Shown: positions 32,301 through 42,902 of the stretch, piece by piece
Layout: each line of letters starts with the position of its first letter
Numbering within the stretch: the first letter of the stretch is position 1
Source of the DNA: Geosiphon pyriformis
Taxonomy: Eukaryota > Glomeromycota > Glomeromycetes > Archaeosporales > Geosiphonaceae
Length of the DNA stretch: 64,000 nucleotides
NCBI GenBank assembly: GCA_016748015.1
Contig: JAAOMT010000034.1
Location: 1-64,000 of the forward strand
Direction of reading: 5' to 3'
Position numbers and translations under genes: made by a program
The notes under the pieces: generated by a model
Told to the model about the DNA's origin: nothing
The model's database searches: none
The model's input: only the letters and a program-made list of their open reading frames with translations

Positions 32301-34013
32301 AGTGCTTTCAATAACTTTCTGGTGGACATGGTTTGCATTCTTCTTGATTGTGATCTGTCTCTGAGTGGCTTTTTGGCCAACTTCTTTCGGTTTCATGGTG
32401 GGGTTTTTATGTCTGCTGTTCTAGATAAGTCACAGTTTCTTAGGTTTTTTTTTTCTCTCCAATGGTATGGTGTTGCCTTTGTAGATCAACTTTGTAATTA
32501 TCATGGTTCTGTCTTTGATTGGTACACCTTCAAGCATTAGAAAAGATTAGACTCTCATGGCTCTGTTCTTAAATGATTCAAGCTTTCTGTTACATTTCTT
32601 ATTGGTGGAGGTTTTTTTCTTCCTCGTCCCTCAGTTTTGGATGGGGTTGGTTCTTTGAACATTCTTGAATCTAGTGATTTTGTTTCTATTTGTGATCATC
32701 TTTTGCAAGTTAGTACCAACAGTTTGTTAGTATATACAGATGGGTCTCTTAGTAATTTGGGCTCAGTTAGTTGTAGAGCTGGCGCTGCCATGTTTTTTAA
32801 GGACATTGGTTTGGGTTTGGGTGTCAGTGTGTTAGGTTTGATGTCATCCACTTTGGCGGAGTTGCAGACTATTGCACTGGCTCTGAAGAGTGTTCCCCCA
32901 CTGAGCTCTGTTAATCTGTTTTCAGATAGTTAATCTGCTCTAGATGCCTATAAGTCTGAATTAGATCTAGCATGTCCTAACTTTTGTAATCAGTGCTGGA
33001 TCAAACATTGTTATATTGTCAATATTATTTACAGTAAGAATTTGAAGGTCAGCTGGTATAAGATTAAGAGCCACTCTGGCATTTCTGGGAATGAGTGCAC
33101 TGATATAATTGCTGGTGATGTTTCTCTCTCTGGTTGGTATTTTTCTCATTGCTTGGGTGAACACTTCATAGTGGCTGATGATAGTATGGTTTCTGGCAAT
33201 TCCAGACATTTTGTATGTGATGTTTATCATTTAGTTTGTTGTGTGTGCTGGGAGGTTGGTTCTGGTTCCAAGTTTTTGACAGATAGTTTGCTCTCTGAGG
33301 TTAACTGGCTCCATTTATCTTTGGTTTGGCACTCTGACTTGTACATGGCTGCTGGTTTTACCAGCAAACCTTCAGCTAATGCCCATTCTTATTTTATGAA
33401 GGCTTTGTACCACTGGCTGCCAGTTGTCATTTGGAAGTGCTTTTATAATAGACTATATCCAAGTGTATTGTGCTTATATTGTGGTGATGTGAAGGCATCA
33501 GATCATGTGTTCTTTTGCAGAATTGATGATTTTGTCTGATATTAGTTGTTGGAATCCTATGTGAACTCCTGAAAGGCAATCTCTGGTTTTTCTTATTCTT
33601 CTTTGGGCATTCTACAATTGTTGTCTTTATGTGTTTTTAACTCTTCTTTGTTTATGGCTCTTTATAAGAGTTTTGTTTTTAATGATTGGTTTCACGAGGT
33701 GGTTACCATTTTTCATGATTCCAAGGTTGCTGGTTTGGAAATTGTCAAATTTGTGTGTTCTCTTAGTCTTGATTTTAGAAGTAATGTTTGGTCAGTTTGT
33801 ACTAAACATCATACATATATGGAGAAATATGGGTTGATTTCCCTTGATAGTTTGATTCCTGTCTTGGTTTCTGGTTTGGCCTTTGGGTTGTCAGCTGAGG
33901 TGATCAAATTGCTTGGTATTGCTGATGCTTTTGGTGTTCATTTTGGCTTTTACAAATTTTGTTTTTTTTTTTTAGGTGTATGTAACTCAGTTTCGGTTTA
34001 CATAGCTGTATAG
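29346..34013 (+). pseudogene. L2 ORF2: endonuclease, reverse transcriptase, RNase H
   Basis: One reading frame of about 1,555 codons with scattered stops and no frameshift. Endonuclease: VTCNVHGINV, ITETKLRS, LGGDFNK and DIDHQAV. RT: GKAAGLLGITNELW, LQDMRKAYNSVGW, NRVMTDFELM and HDGLNQGEVFSPLLW. The catalytic box is FIND at 31629-31640, where relatives have FVDD or FIDD, so a catalytic Asp is lost. RNase H: YTDGSLSNLG, ELQTIALAL, LFSDS, then IKSHSGISGNECTD. The C-terminal motif CLYCGDVKASDHVFFC (CX2C-X8-H-X4-C) follows, and the end is at TAG 34011-34013. The start is ATA at 29346, an ATG in L1 and L3. Confidence 0.88.
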
Positions 34014-34152
34014 TATTGTTCTGATTGGCCCGAATGGCTGGTTACATATAGAAAATGCATGATTTACACCTAGTTTAGATCAATTTTTTGATGTATAGCA
34101 CTAGGTAGTGTTTGGACCTCACTCATAAAGCAAATAAAAAAAAATAATATAG

Positions 34153-34860
34153 TTAATAATAACTTTTTTAAAGTAATTAAAAAAAAATTTTTTTTTAATA
34201 TTAATTTTGTTGTTTTAAACATGTTTTTTCTTTTATAAAAAATAAAAAAAAACTCTTTTTTATTTTATTTTTATAATTATGATCAGAGCAAAAAATAAAA
34301 AAGTTTCAAAAATTACTTTTTTTATAATAACTAATAAAGTTTTAACAAAAAAGAGTTTTTATTATTAAAGCAATTGATAAAATATTTTGGCAATATTTCT
34401 TTTAAATATTAGTGATAAAAAGCTGTTTTGACAGTTTTTGAATTATTTTTTTTATTTTTGGCTGATAATTTTTTTTCAGTCAAAGTTTTTTCTAAAAAAC
34501 ACATTTAAGTTAATCTTAATATTGTTTTTATTCTTTTTAAGAATTCTAAAGTTTTCAATAACTGGTCAATTAACAAGTTAGTTTTTTTTATTTTTTTTAT
34601 TAATATTATTACTATTACTTTACAAATAATCAAAAAGACTAAAAAGTTAAAAAAACAGTAGTAATTACTTGTATTTATTATTATTATACTAAATTTTTTG
34701 TGGTTTTAAATAAAATTTTGATTAAAATTTTCTTAATTACAACCAGCTTTTTTTTAACATAAACAACAACAATAATAGCATATCTTTTAAAATAAACCAA
34801 GATTAATTACTAGTTGTATTGTTAATTATGATGTCTCTTAACAGATTATTATTGATTTTA
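34153..34860. other. AT-rich spacer
   Basis: No gene or recognisable element between the L2 target duplication and the first desert relic. Confidence 0.55.
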
Positions 34861-36475
34861 AAAGCAAAACAACTTATTAAGTTATTTGATCTTAAAAATT
34901 GGACTGATTAAATAGAAATTGAATTAATTTCTGCTTTTTTGTTTTTTGATACTGTTTTTAATAGTATTTGAAAAACAATTTTTAGTTGTCAAAAGTTTTC
35001 TAAGTAGATAGTCTTTATTTTAGTGTTTAATACTACTTTTAAAATCAAATTGGTCTTAGTTAATTTTTTGTTTTATTTGTTGTCTGGCTTTGTTAAACTT
35101 AAATTTGTTTTTAAAAACAATATTAAGTTGTTTTATATAAATTTTGCTTCTGAAACTTCTTTAGTTACTGTTATTAAATTTTTTATTAATGGTTCTTACT
35201 TTTTAATTACACTTAAAATTATAAAATTTTCTGTAATAGCTTTTGATTTTTATTCATTTTTGTTGTACTTTGCAATATTTTTTTGACATATTTTTTAATA
35301 ATATTAAGAATGTTTTTGGTATTTTTGGTGTTGTTACTTTTGTTAAGTTAAAGTTTACTAATTTGTAATAATATATTATTGTTAATTTTAAGAATTTTTT
35401 TCTGTTGTTGTTGCTTTTAATAATTAATCTGTACCAATAAAAAAAATAGTGTTCTAACTTTTTTTTTAATTAAAAAGAGATTATTATCTTAAAAAAAATT
35501 TTTAAAACCAAATTGGTTAATTTTTTTTTGGTTATACTACTTTTGAAATTAATAATATGATTTTTTAGATTAATAGTTGTATCTGCTTTATTTTTTATTT
35601 TTTTAATTTATATTATTATTAATATTTTGTTGTTGTTATTTTTGAGTTTTATAAAAAACTTCTAGATATTATTATTGTTATAAATAATAAAATTTAAATT
35701 ACTTGTTTGTTAACTATAAGATATTTTTATCTATTTTTTCTAAGTTGTCTTATAAGTTTGTTGTCAAATTTAGATTTTTTGTATTATTTGTTATTAATAA
35801 TAAGTTTTATACTATGGCTTTTGTCTTTTTGATTTTTTTTGCTGTTTTTTTAACTACTTTTATTTTTAATCCTGTTATTAAATCTAAATTGAATTTTTTG
35901 GAATCTTAAATTTCGAATTTGGCTGTTTTGGTAAAATTTATTGGTTTTTTAGTTGTTTTAATTATTTTTTTTATATTTAAAGATATGTGTAAAAATCAAA
36001 AAATTGAGAAAAATTTGCTTATTATACTTAATATTTTTTAGAACTTTATTTTTTTTAGCTAATTTATTTAAAAACTTTGTTAGTCTTAAAACTAAGATTA
36101 ATTTTAATAATTTAAATAATAATAATATAAATACTGTTAAAATATGTTTTTTGAATAAAAAAACAATTGATTATATAATTATTTTGTAACAAATATGTAA
36201 TCTTGAAATTAAAAATAGTTTTAAGAAAATTAGATTGTTTTTAAGTAAATTTATTTTTAATTCTAGGAATTTGAATAATATTATCAAGAAACTTAGTAAA
36301 CAGAATTTACTTTTGGCTTTTTTTAATTCAGTTTAATTAATGCTTTAACTAATTCAAGTAGTTAGTTATGTATAAAAATACATAAGTTATATCTAATTTA
36401 AACTACTTAGTTTAACATATTATATTAGATAGTAGTTGAATATATTTTGCTAAAATATAATAATAATAAAAATAA
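34861..36475 (+). repeat. Decayed LINE-like remnant
   Basis: The segment 34861-35580 aligns by eye with 36680-37275 (shared runs such as TTTTTAAAAACAATA and TAATAATATATTATTG). Around 35340-35400 it reads as a worn RRM phrase (VTFVKLKFTNL, two stops, YIIVNFK), comparable to the IQLIGLWQKALVEF phrase of L2. At 36335-36475 it ends in a worn copy of the LINE 3' UTR (TAGTTAGTTATGTATAAAAATACAT, then GATAGTAGTTGAATATA). C and G have been largely replaced by T and A. Small frames such as 35023-35286 belong to this remnant and are not proposed as genes. Confidence 0.55.
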
Positions 36476-38169
36476 AATTTTGTTTTTTTCTGTTTTTTTT
36501 TGTTTTTTATTAGTCTTATATTATTATAATATTTAATTTTATTATGAATAAAAATAAAAAACAATTTTATTCTAAATAATAACAATAAAACATATTGGTT
36601 TTTTAATTTAAATTAGTTTTTAATTATATTATTTAATATATTAATTTTTAGTTAATTATTCTTAATTTTAAAAACAAAACAAAACATGTTTTTTTATATA
36701 ATTTTATTTAATCAACTTATTAGATTATTTAATTTCAAAGATTAAACTAAATAATAAAATTAGTTCATATTAAGATTGTTTTTTAGTTTATATATAGTTT
36801 TATTAATATAAAATTGGTTTTTAAAAACAATACTAAGCTATTTTGTGTAAAATTTGTATTTTAAATCTTTTTAAATATTATTATTAAAATTTAATTTGAT
36901 AATTTTTTGTTTGGTATTTTAAAAATTGTTAAATCTTTTGTAATATTTGTTGTTTTTTTTGTTTTTGTTATTATTTTGTATAATGATTTTTTAAAATTAT
37001 TATAAATAATATTAAATATTTTGGTAAAATTTTTAATTTTAAATTAAAGTTTTTTAATTAATAATAATATATTATTGTATATTTTAAAAAATTTAAAACT
37101 ATTAAAACTATTTTTGCTTATTAATTAATTCTAATAATAAAAAATAATATTAAGATTTTTTTCTTAATAATAATAAAATTATTGTTTTTTAATATATTTA
37201 AAATTGAATTAAATAATTTTTTTTGATATACAGTTTTTAAAATTAAGAAATTGGTTTTTTAAATATAAAATTATATTTGTTTTATTTTTTAGTTTTTTGA
37301 TTTTTTTCAAAAATTAAAATATATAATTATTATATATTGATTTTTAAGTTAATTTAAATACTATTATTAATAAAACTAGTATATTAAAAAAAAGTTATAT
37401 TTAATAAAAAAACATTTAAATATTAAAATTTTAACTATTTAATTTTTAATTATAAAGTATTTTTATTTTTATTTTTTTTAAATTTGTAATTAATCTTAAA
37501 TATTTTGAATTTTGTTTTGTTAATATAAAATTTTATATTAAAAATATTATTTTTTTGGTCTTTTTTGCTATTATTGTAATTTTTAATTTTAAGTTAAATT
37601 TTTTAAAACTTAAATTAATTAAATTAATTTTATTAATTAAATTTATTATTAAACTTATTAATGTTTTGGTTTTTTGGTTATAAAATAATAATTTTTTAAA
37701 AAATAAAAGCTTTTAATCAAATTTAATACAAATAAAACTACTGTATAATTAACTGATTAATTATAATTATGTATAAGCTAATTGTTTTAAGTAACTTTAT
37801 TTTTATAATTTTAATATAAGTTTATTTTAATTAAATTTGAACTTAATTATATATTATAAAAATATTTAAATTTTTATTTATTTATATATACAAAAAAAAG
37901 ACAAATCTGTTTCTGAAAATAGTTATTATTTTATTAGAAGTTTTTTTAAGACCATTAATTTTGTTAACTAAGAATTCAAGTTTGTAGATAGTATTGTGGA
38001 CAAACTTTTTTGCAATTTGGTTAATATATATTGGATTTTTAATATATAGTACAATTAAATTCAATTTGGTTTTATAAGTTCTGTTTTTGTTATACTTAAG
38101 TTGTATTTTATAAAAGTTTTACATTACTAATTGTTTATAGCCAAAAAAAAAAATTATATAATCCAAGTT
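36476..38169 (+). repeat. Second decayed LINE ORF1-like remnant and AT-rich DNA
   Basis: 36680-37275 matches the previous remnant, including TTGGTTTTTAAAAACAATACTAAG and the TAATAATATATTATTGTATATTTTAA stretch. A shorter third copy may lie at 37490-37700. The rest is featureless AT-rich DNA. Confidence 0.45.
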
Positions 38170-38830
38170 ATTCTAGTGTGTTGTGTATTTAATATGGTTT
38201 AATAAAAAATTCAAATCATATGTTTTTATGTGTACACAATAATTATGTTAAGAAAGATTTAATTTTAGATATCATTAAAAAATGGACTGGTTTGCTAAGT
38301 GTTTGTGCTACTAACTATGTAATAATTTATTTATTTTGTAAAGTTGGAGTTTTATAATAAAAAATTGGATAACTAATATAATAAGTTTATTGAGAAATAA
38401 ATTAGATAATAGATTATTAGTCATTAATTTAGTTTGGAATTTTGCTAAAAGTTACAAATCTAATATCTGATTATCAACAGCCAAATTGAAAGTGCATTAT
38501 AAAAAATATGACCTTTTATTATATAATAAATTCATAGTTACAGTTGTAGTTAGTTTAACTTTTATGTGGTTTTGTAAAATGATTTATAATTTTGGCATCA
38601 AATTAGATATCCATATGTGTTTTGGTTTATATTTTTGTTTAAATAATATATAGTTTGGTTTTTTGTGAAATTTCTCTGTAATAAATAATTTAAGTATATA
38701 ATATTGTCTTAATTGGTCCAAGTAGTTGTTCATATGTAAAAAAAACATGAGTCATACTTAATATAAAATCTTATATAATTATATGTTTTTAGATAGTGAT
38801 TGGACTATATTCATTAATATTAATAAAAAA
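38170..38830 (+). repeat. Decayed 3' end of a LINE
   Basis: 38170-38230 corresponds to the C-terminal Cys/His coding region of L2 (AGTGTATTGTGCTTATATTG in L2 against AGTGTGTTGTGTATTTAATA here). 38705-38830 corresponds to the family 3' UTR (AATTGGTCCAAGTAGTTGTT, CATGAGTCATACTTA, AGATAGTGATTGGAC..ATTCATTAATA). The distance between the two blocks fits the intact elements. Most differences are C-to-T or G-to-A. A further worn 3' UTR is visible at about 39160-39260. Confidence 0.65.
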
Positions 38831-39634
38831 ATACAAAAAATAACACCATCAAAAAAATTAACTTGGTATTTAAATTTTTATATAATATTAATAAAAAGTA
38901 TCAACTTTATATTATTATGTATAAAAAATTTGTATTTAAAAAATAAATTGTAATAATTTTTAATTTAGTTAATTTTTGTTAAAAGTTAATTATTAAATAT
39001 AAAAAAATTAAAAAATTTAATATTGTATTAAAAATATATTATATATATATTTAAAATTTGTGCAAAATTTAAGTATATTTAAATATTATTTAGTTTTATA
39101 AAAAATTATTTATTTTTTTAAAATTTAATTATAGATGATTTAGTTATATTAAATATATAATATAATTTTAATTGAGTTAAATAATTGGTTATATATAAAA
39201 AACACATAAGTTATATTTATTTTAAAATATATATTTTATTATATTATAATAAAAATATTTAAATATTATTATTAATTAAAAAACAATAATAAATATAAAT
39301 TTTAAATTTTAAATAAACAATTAAATTAAATAATTTAATATATAATTTAAAATAAAAAATTGGGGTTGTATTTTTTATTATTAACCAAAAATATAATATT
39401 AAAAAATTAATAAAAAACTATTAGGTTTTTTATACATTTATAATAAATAAATAATAATTAATATAAATTTATTTTCAATAAAATTTTAAAATAAAACTTT
39501 CAATATTACTAAATTTTTTTGTAATTGACTTTAATCAAAAATGGGTTATAAATTTTAATAATTTTATTTAATCTCTGATTTGACTATTAGTAATGAATTA
39601 AAAATTTAACACATTGCAACCAAACCCTTGCATC
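38831..39634. other. AT-rich DNA upstream of RIB5
   Basis: Contains a probable LINE 3' UTR relic at about 39160-39260 and otherwise AT-rich DNA. The RIB5 promoter must lie in the last few hundred bases, but no clear motif is seen. Confidence 0.5.
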
Positions 39635-40618
39635 ATGTTCACCGGCATCGTAGAACACATTGGAACTGTTCTCAATATCGCACAGGTTGACAAAACTACA
39701 TCTGGGGGAGAAGGCTGGAGTGTTACGGTTGGTGACGCTGGAACGATTTTGGCTGATTGTAGGCAGGGAGATAGTATTGCTGTTAACGGTTGGTTGGAGG
39801 AGGAAATTTATATTGTTTTAGATGCCCTTATATTTTCAATTTTAAGTTTTAACTTTGCCTATCCATCTTTCAAGGTACTTGTTTAACCGTTACAGAGTTT
39901 GATCAAACCTCGTTCAAAGTTGGGCTGGCACCTGAAACTTTGCGAAGAACAAATCTAGGTAATTAGTTGTAATATCAAGATATTATATATATGTCCATGA
40001 TTTTGCCTTTGAATTATTTCTTAGTCATCAGGATTCACTGTTTCACTTGGGATCATTTGATTCATAAAAGGTGACCTGAAAATAGGAAGTAATTTGAATT
40101 TGGAACGTGCCATATCTGCTGGTGTTAGATTTGGTGGCCATTTTGTACAGGTAAACCTTTATTTTATTAGCAACTTCCGGTTATTTTCACTTTAATTTTT
40201 ATGGAATCAACCATATTGTACTTAGGGCCATATAGACCTAACTGCAATAATAACCACAAAAACTCCAGAGGGAAATTCCCTTTGGCTCAAACTCACACTT
40301 ACTGATCCTAGTTACATCCGGTATATAATCCCAAAGGGTTATATTGCCATTGATGGGATCTCTCTAACCATTTGTGAGGTTAATGATGAGCAAGCATGGT
40401 TCACGATAATGTTGGTAGCATACACACAACAACATGTGACCCTTCCAACCAAAAGTATTGGCGAAAAGGTTAATATTGAAGTGGATATGTTGGGAAAATA
40501 TGTTGAGAGAATTGTAGCACCCTTGATTAAAGGGGACGGCCAAGGTGGGGGTGGTTTTTTAGAGACTTATGTGAAAAGATATCTAGAAGACAAGAAGGTG
40601 GTCAATAATTCTGACTGA
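39635..40618 (+). CDS. RIB5: Riboflavin synthase (alpha chain), four exons
   Basis: Catalyses the last step of riboflavin synthesis: dismutation of two 6,7-dimethyl-8-ribityllumazines. Exons by splice signals: 39635-39788, 39875-39958, 40071-40150 and 40226-40618; spliced length 711 nt, 236 residues, the usual family size. The start MFTGIVE is the conserved N-terminus. Two lumazine-binding repeats are visible: residues 1 to about 97, and about 98-190 with the hallmark FGGHFVQ then GHID (residues 100-110) and DGISLTICEV. The end reads LGKYVERIV and a Gly-rich tail. Introns are 75-112 bp; the first donor is GTTGGT, the others GTAATT and GTAAAC. Cytosolic homotrimer expected. It looks intact. 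Host gene, convergent with RPL13A. Confidence 0.93.
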
Positions 40619-41181
40619 GAATTTTTGTTGTTTCATTATTTTTGGATTAGATTATGTATGGTGTATTTTTGAGACTAATTTGATCATTATAGTAATTAAA
40701 CCTTTAACATATAAAGAGAATAATTAATATTATTTCAGAACCCAAGAGGTTTTTATAGTAACGGTAAAAAATTTCTCTCTTGATCCTTCACTGGATTAAA
40801 CCCTAAGTTGCCAAATAGAAATATATAGATAGCAAAAAGTCCAATCTTTTCTTGGTAAATTTGACTAGATTCAAATTGAAAAGTTCATAATTATCATGAG
40901 ATAATAATTTCATTCCTAGAGTTCGTAAAGGGAAATTGTTATTATTTGCGATTTCAGCCACCATTCCCAAGCGATTTGATCGACAATTCCAATTCTTGAA
41001 TGAAAAAAATAAAGTTTATCCCGATAATTCATATTTGGGACTTCATTTTTGCAAATATTTTAAGGAGTAATTTACTGATATATTATTTAAGGGTTGATTG
41101 AGCAATGGCCATAAGGCCAATAAATGCTAGCGTTCTGATCAAACATCAATAATCTAACTGGCCAAACTCTTATTCTAATAC
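40619..41181. other. Intergenic region between convergent RIB5 and RPL13A
   Basis: A 563 bp segment with base composition closer to the genes than to the deserts. It should hold both 3' UTRs. I see no RNA gene or coding frame. Confidence 0.6.
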
Positions 41182-42101
41182 TTAATGACCATACGTGGCT
41201 AACTTTTCATTAATCTGTTTCAATTCGGTATCTCCTTCCTTCTTAATCACCTTAGCCTTCACAGAAATGGCACGTTTTTTAGTCAAATAATACTTTTTAC
41301 TATGAACCTTTCGCTTCTCTTCCAATTTCTTCACAACTTCTTCGTATTTCCAGCCCACTTCGCTTGACAGACGAGCGATTGTAGTATATCTGCGCCCTGG
41401 CTTTAATCTTAGCACACGTAATGCAGCCGGAATCACCATACGCTTTTGACGTGCGTACTCAGGGGGAATACCCTCAAAAATCTTGACACGCTCGAGAGCT
41501 GCTGCTCCTCGTGGTGTCTTATGGGGGATCATTCCGCGTAGCGATTTGTAAAAAATTCGTGATGGTGCACGGAAGTGGAATGGGCCTCGCGAAGGGTTCA
41601 CAATCATCCGTTTACGAAGGTATGCATGGTACTTGACTGGTGATGGTTTAATAAATGGATTTTGTTAAGAAGAAAATATTAATGTAAAAAATAATTGGTA
41701 AATCAATTATTCAATTGATTGGATTTCGAAAATATCAACATAAGTTTCACCCTATAGATTTCAGCTCAAAAGATCCAATCAGATATAAACCCAAATAGAA
41801 TCACTTGAAGATTGCGTTAAGAATCTATTATAGCAAAGAGTGAAATGTTTTAACAAAAAAAATAGCAGCTTACTCTTATTCCTAAAAAATGAGCCAGAAA
41901 CGTTAATCTCCTCTGCTCTTACAATGACAATTCTCTGTCCGGAGAGGATTTGCTTGGCCACGATAGAAGCCAACCGACCCAACAAGTGACCCTTTGCGTC
42001 AACAATGACAACCTAAGTATATATATCAAATCTGAAAATATTAGTCTTATGGTTTTTTTCAGCGCAGTAATAAAAAAACAGACCTTCTCAAAAGTACCCA
42101 T
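41182..42101 (-). CDS. RPL13A: Ribosomal protein uL13 (RPL13A / yeast Rpl16 family), three exons
   Basis: A component of the large cytosolic ribosomal subunit. Exons on the minus strand: 42084-42101 (MGTFEK), 41874-42012 and 41182-41636; spliced 612 nt, 203 residues, the standard eukaryotic length. Sequence signs: VVIVDAKGH then [62 protein letters not shown] and [12 protein letters not shown]. Codon completeness across both junctions supports the model (exon 2 ends in A, exon 3 starts TC, giving Ile). Introns are 71 and 237 bp, with donors GTCTGT and GTAAGC. A very short first exon with an early intron is common in ribosomal protein genes. A CACGTG palindrome lies about 110 bases upstream. 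Intact. Confidence 0.95.
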
Positions 42102-42756
42102 TGTGTAATTGAATACTTTTCTCCAACTCGAAATTCTCTGAGGAAAAAATTTTATGAGATATTGAAATACCAATTAACCAATCAAAATTAGGCTTGAATA
42201 CTTCTATATCACGTGATGGTTTTAAGAAGTTGCCAAAATATTTCATAATTATAAATTTATTAATAAATATATTATTTTATAATAAAAATTTTTAAACCAC
42301 TTTTATATTTAAAAAAATCACAGATAATGATTTATTATTTTTTTATTATTATTCTGTAATAATTTTATTTTCATAATTAAATATTTAATTATTAAACCAA
42401 ATTTTAAATTTTGTTTTTAATAAATTATAATTATTATAATACTTAATTATTATATAATTGTATTTAAAATTAGATAAACACAAATAATTATAATTATAAT
42501 TTGAATAAATTCTTTTTTTCTGTATTTTCATAATTAAAATTAAATAAAAAAAAGCAATTATTATCTTTTTTATAATATTTAATAATATAATTATTTAAAA
42601 AGTATTTTTAATTATAAAAATAATTAAATAGTACAAATATCAAATTTTTAATTATTAAAAAATACTATTTTTGGTTATAAAAGTTTTTTTATTTAAAAGC
42701 TTTTTAAAAAACAGTTTTTATATAATGACTATTATTATAAAAAACTTTAAATTTTT
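42102..42756. other. RPL13A promoter region and AT-rich DNA
   Basis: The first 130 bases hold CCAATCAAAA (about 42177) and the CACGTG palindrome. Beyond about 42240 the sequence becomes AT-rich desert up to LINE L3, with no gene seen. Confidence 0.55.
42209..42216. promoter_or_regulatory. CACGTG palindrome upstream of RPL13A
   Basis: TCACGTGA, a perfect 8-base palindrome 108 bases from the RPL13A start codon. CACGTG is the binding core of Cbf1-type bHLH factors, which act at ribosomal protein genes in some yeasts. Use in this fungus is inferred. Confidence 0.45.
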
Positions 42757-42902
42757 AATTATAAATATATTAAAAACTCTTTTCTCTTGTCAATCCCCTG
42801 ACCACAATAAGAGCATTGATAACTTTGAAGAAATAGCTTTTCTTTCTTCCTTTTCCCTGGTATCTGTTAACTATTTCTTCTACTATATCTCCATTTGTCA
42901 TA

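Larger units (their letters stand above)
17345..34142 (+). mobile_element. L2: full-length LINE, split by Gypsy-C
   Basis: The left part is 17345-17857 and the right part is 27781-34142, together about 6.87 kb, in line with the other copies. The 5' leader (TTTCTCATCAATTCCTTGACC) aligns with the L3 leader. The 3' end has the family UTR and a short A tail followed by the 10 bp target duplication. ORF1 is cut after about 125 codons by the LTR element and resumes after it. ORF2 can be read in one frame from end to end apart from stops, which makes L2 the best guide to the ancestral ORF2 length (about 1,555 codons). Confidence 0.9.

Noticed and set aside
35023-35286. Small hydrophobic reading frame in the desert as a gene
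   Set aside because: It is T-rich, its apparent membrane character is a by-product of composition, and the DNA aligns with another desert remnant, so it is a decayed repeat.
34153-39600. Mitochondrial or bacterial insert, from the very high AT content
   Set aside because: Readable remnants in the stretch belong to the same nuclear LINE family, and no mitochondrial gene or tRNA is recognisable.
40619-41181. tRNA or other RNA gene between RIB5 and RPL13A
   Set aside because: I found no T-arm GTTCGA-type box with a matching acceptor stem, so nothing can be supported.
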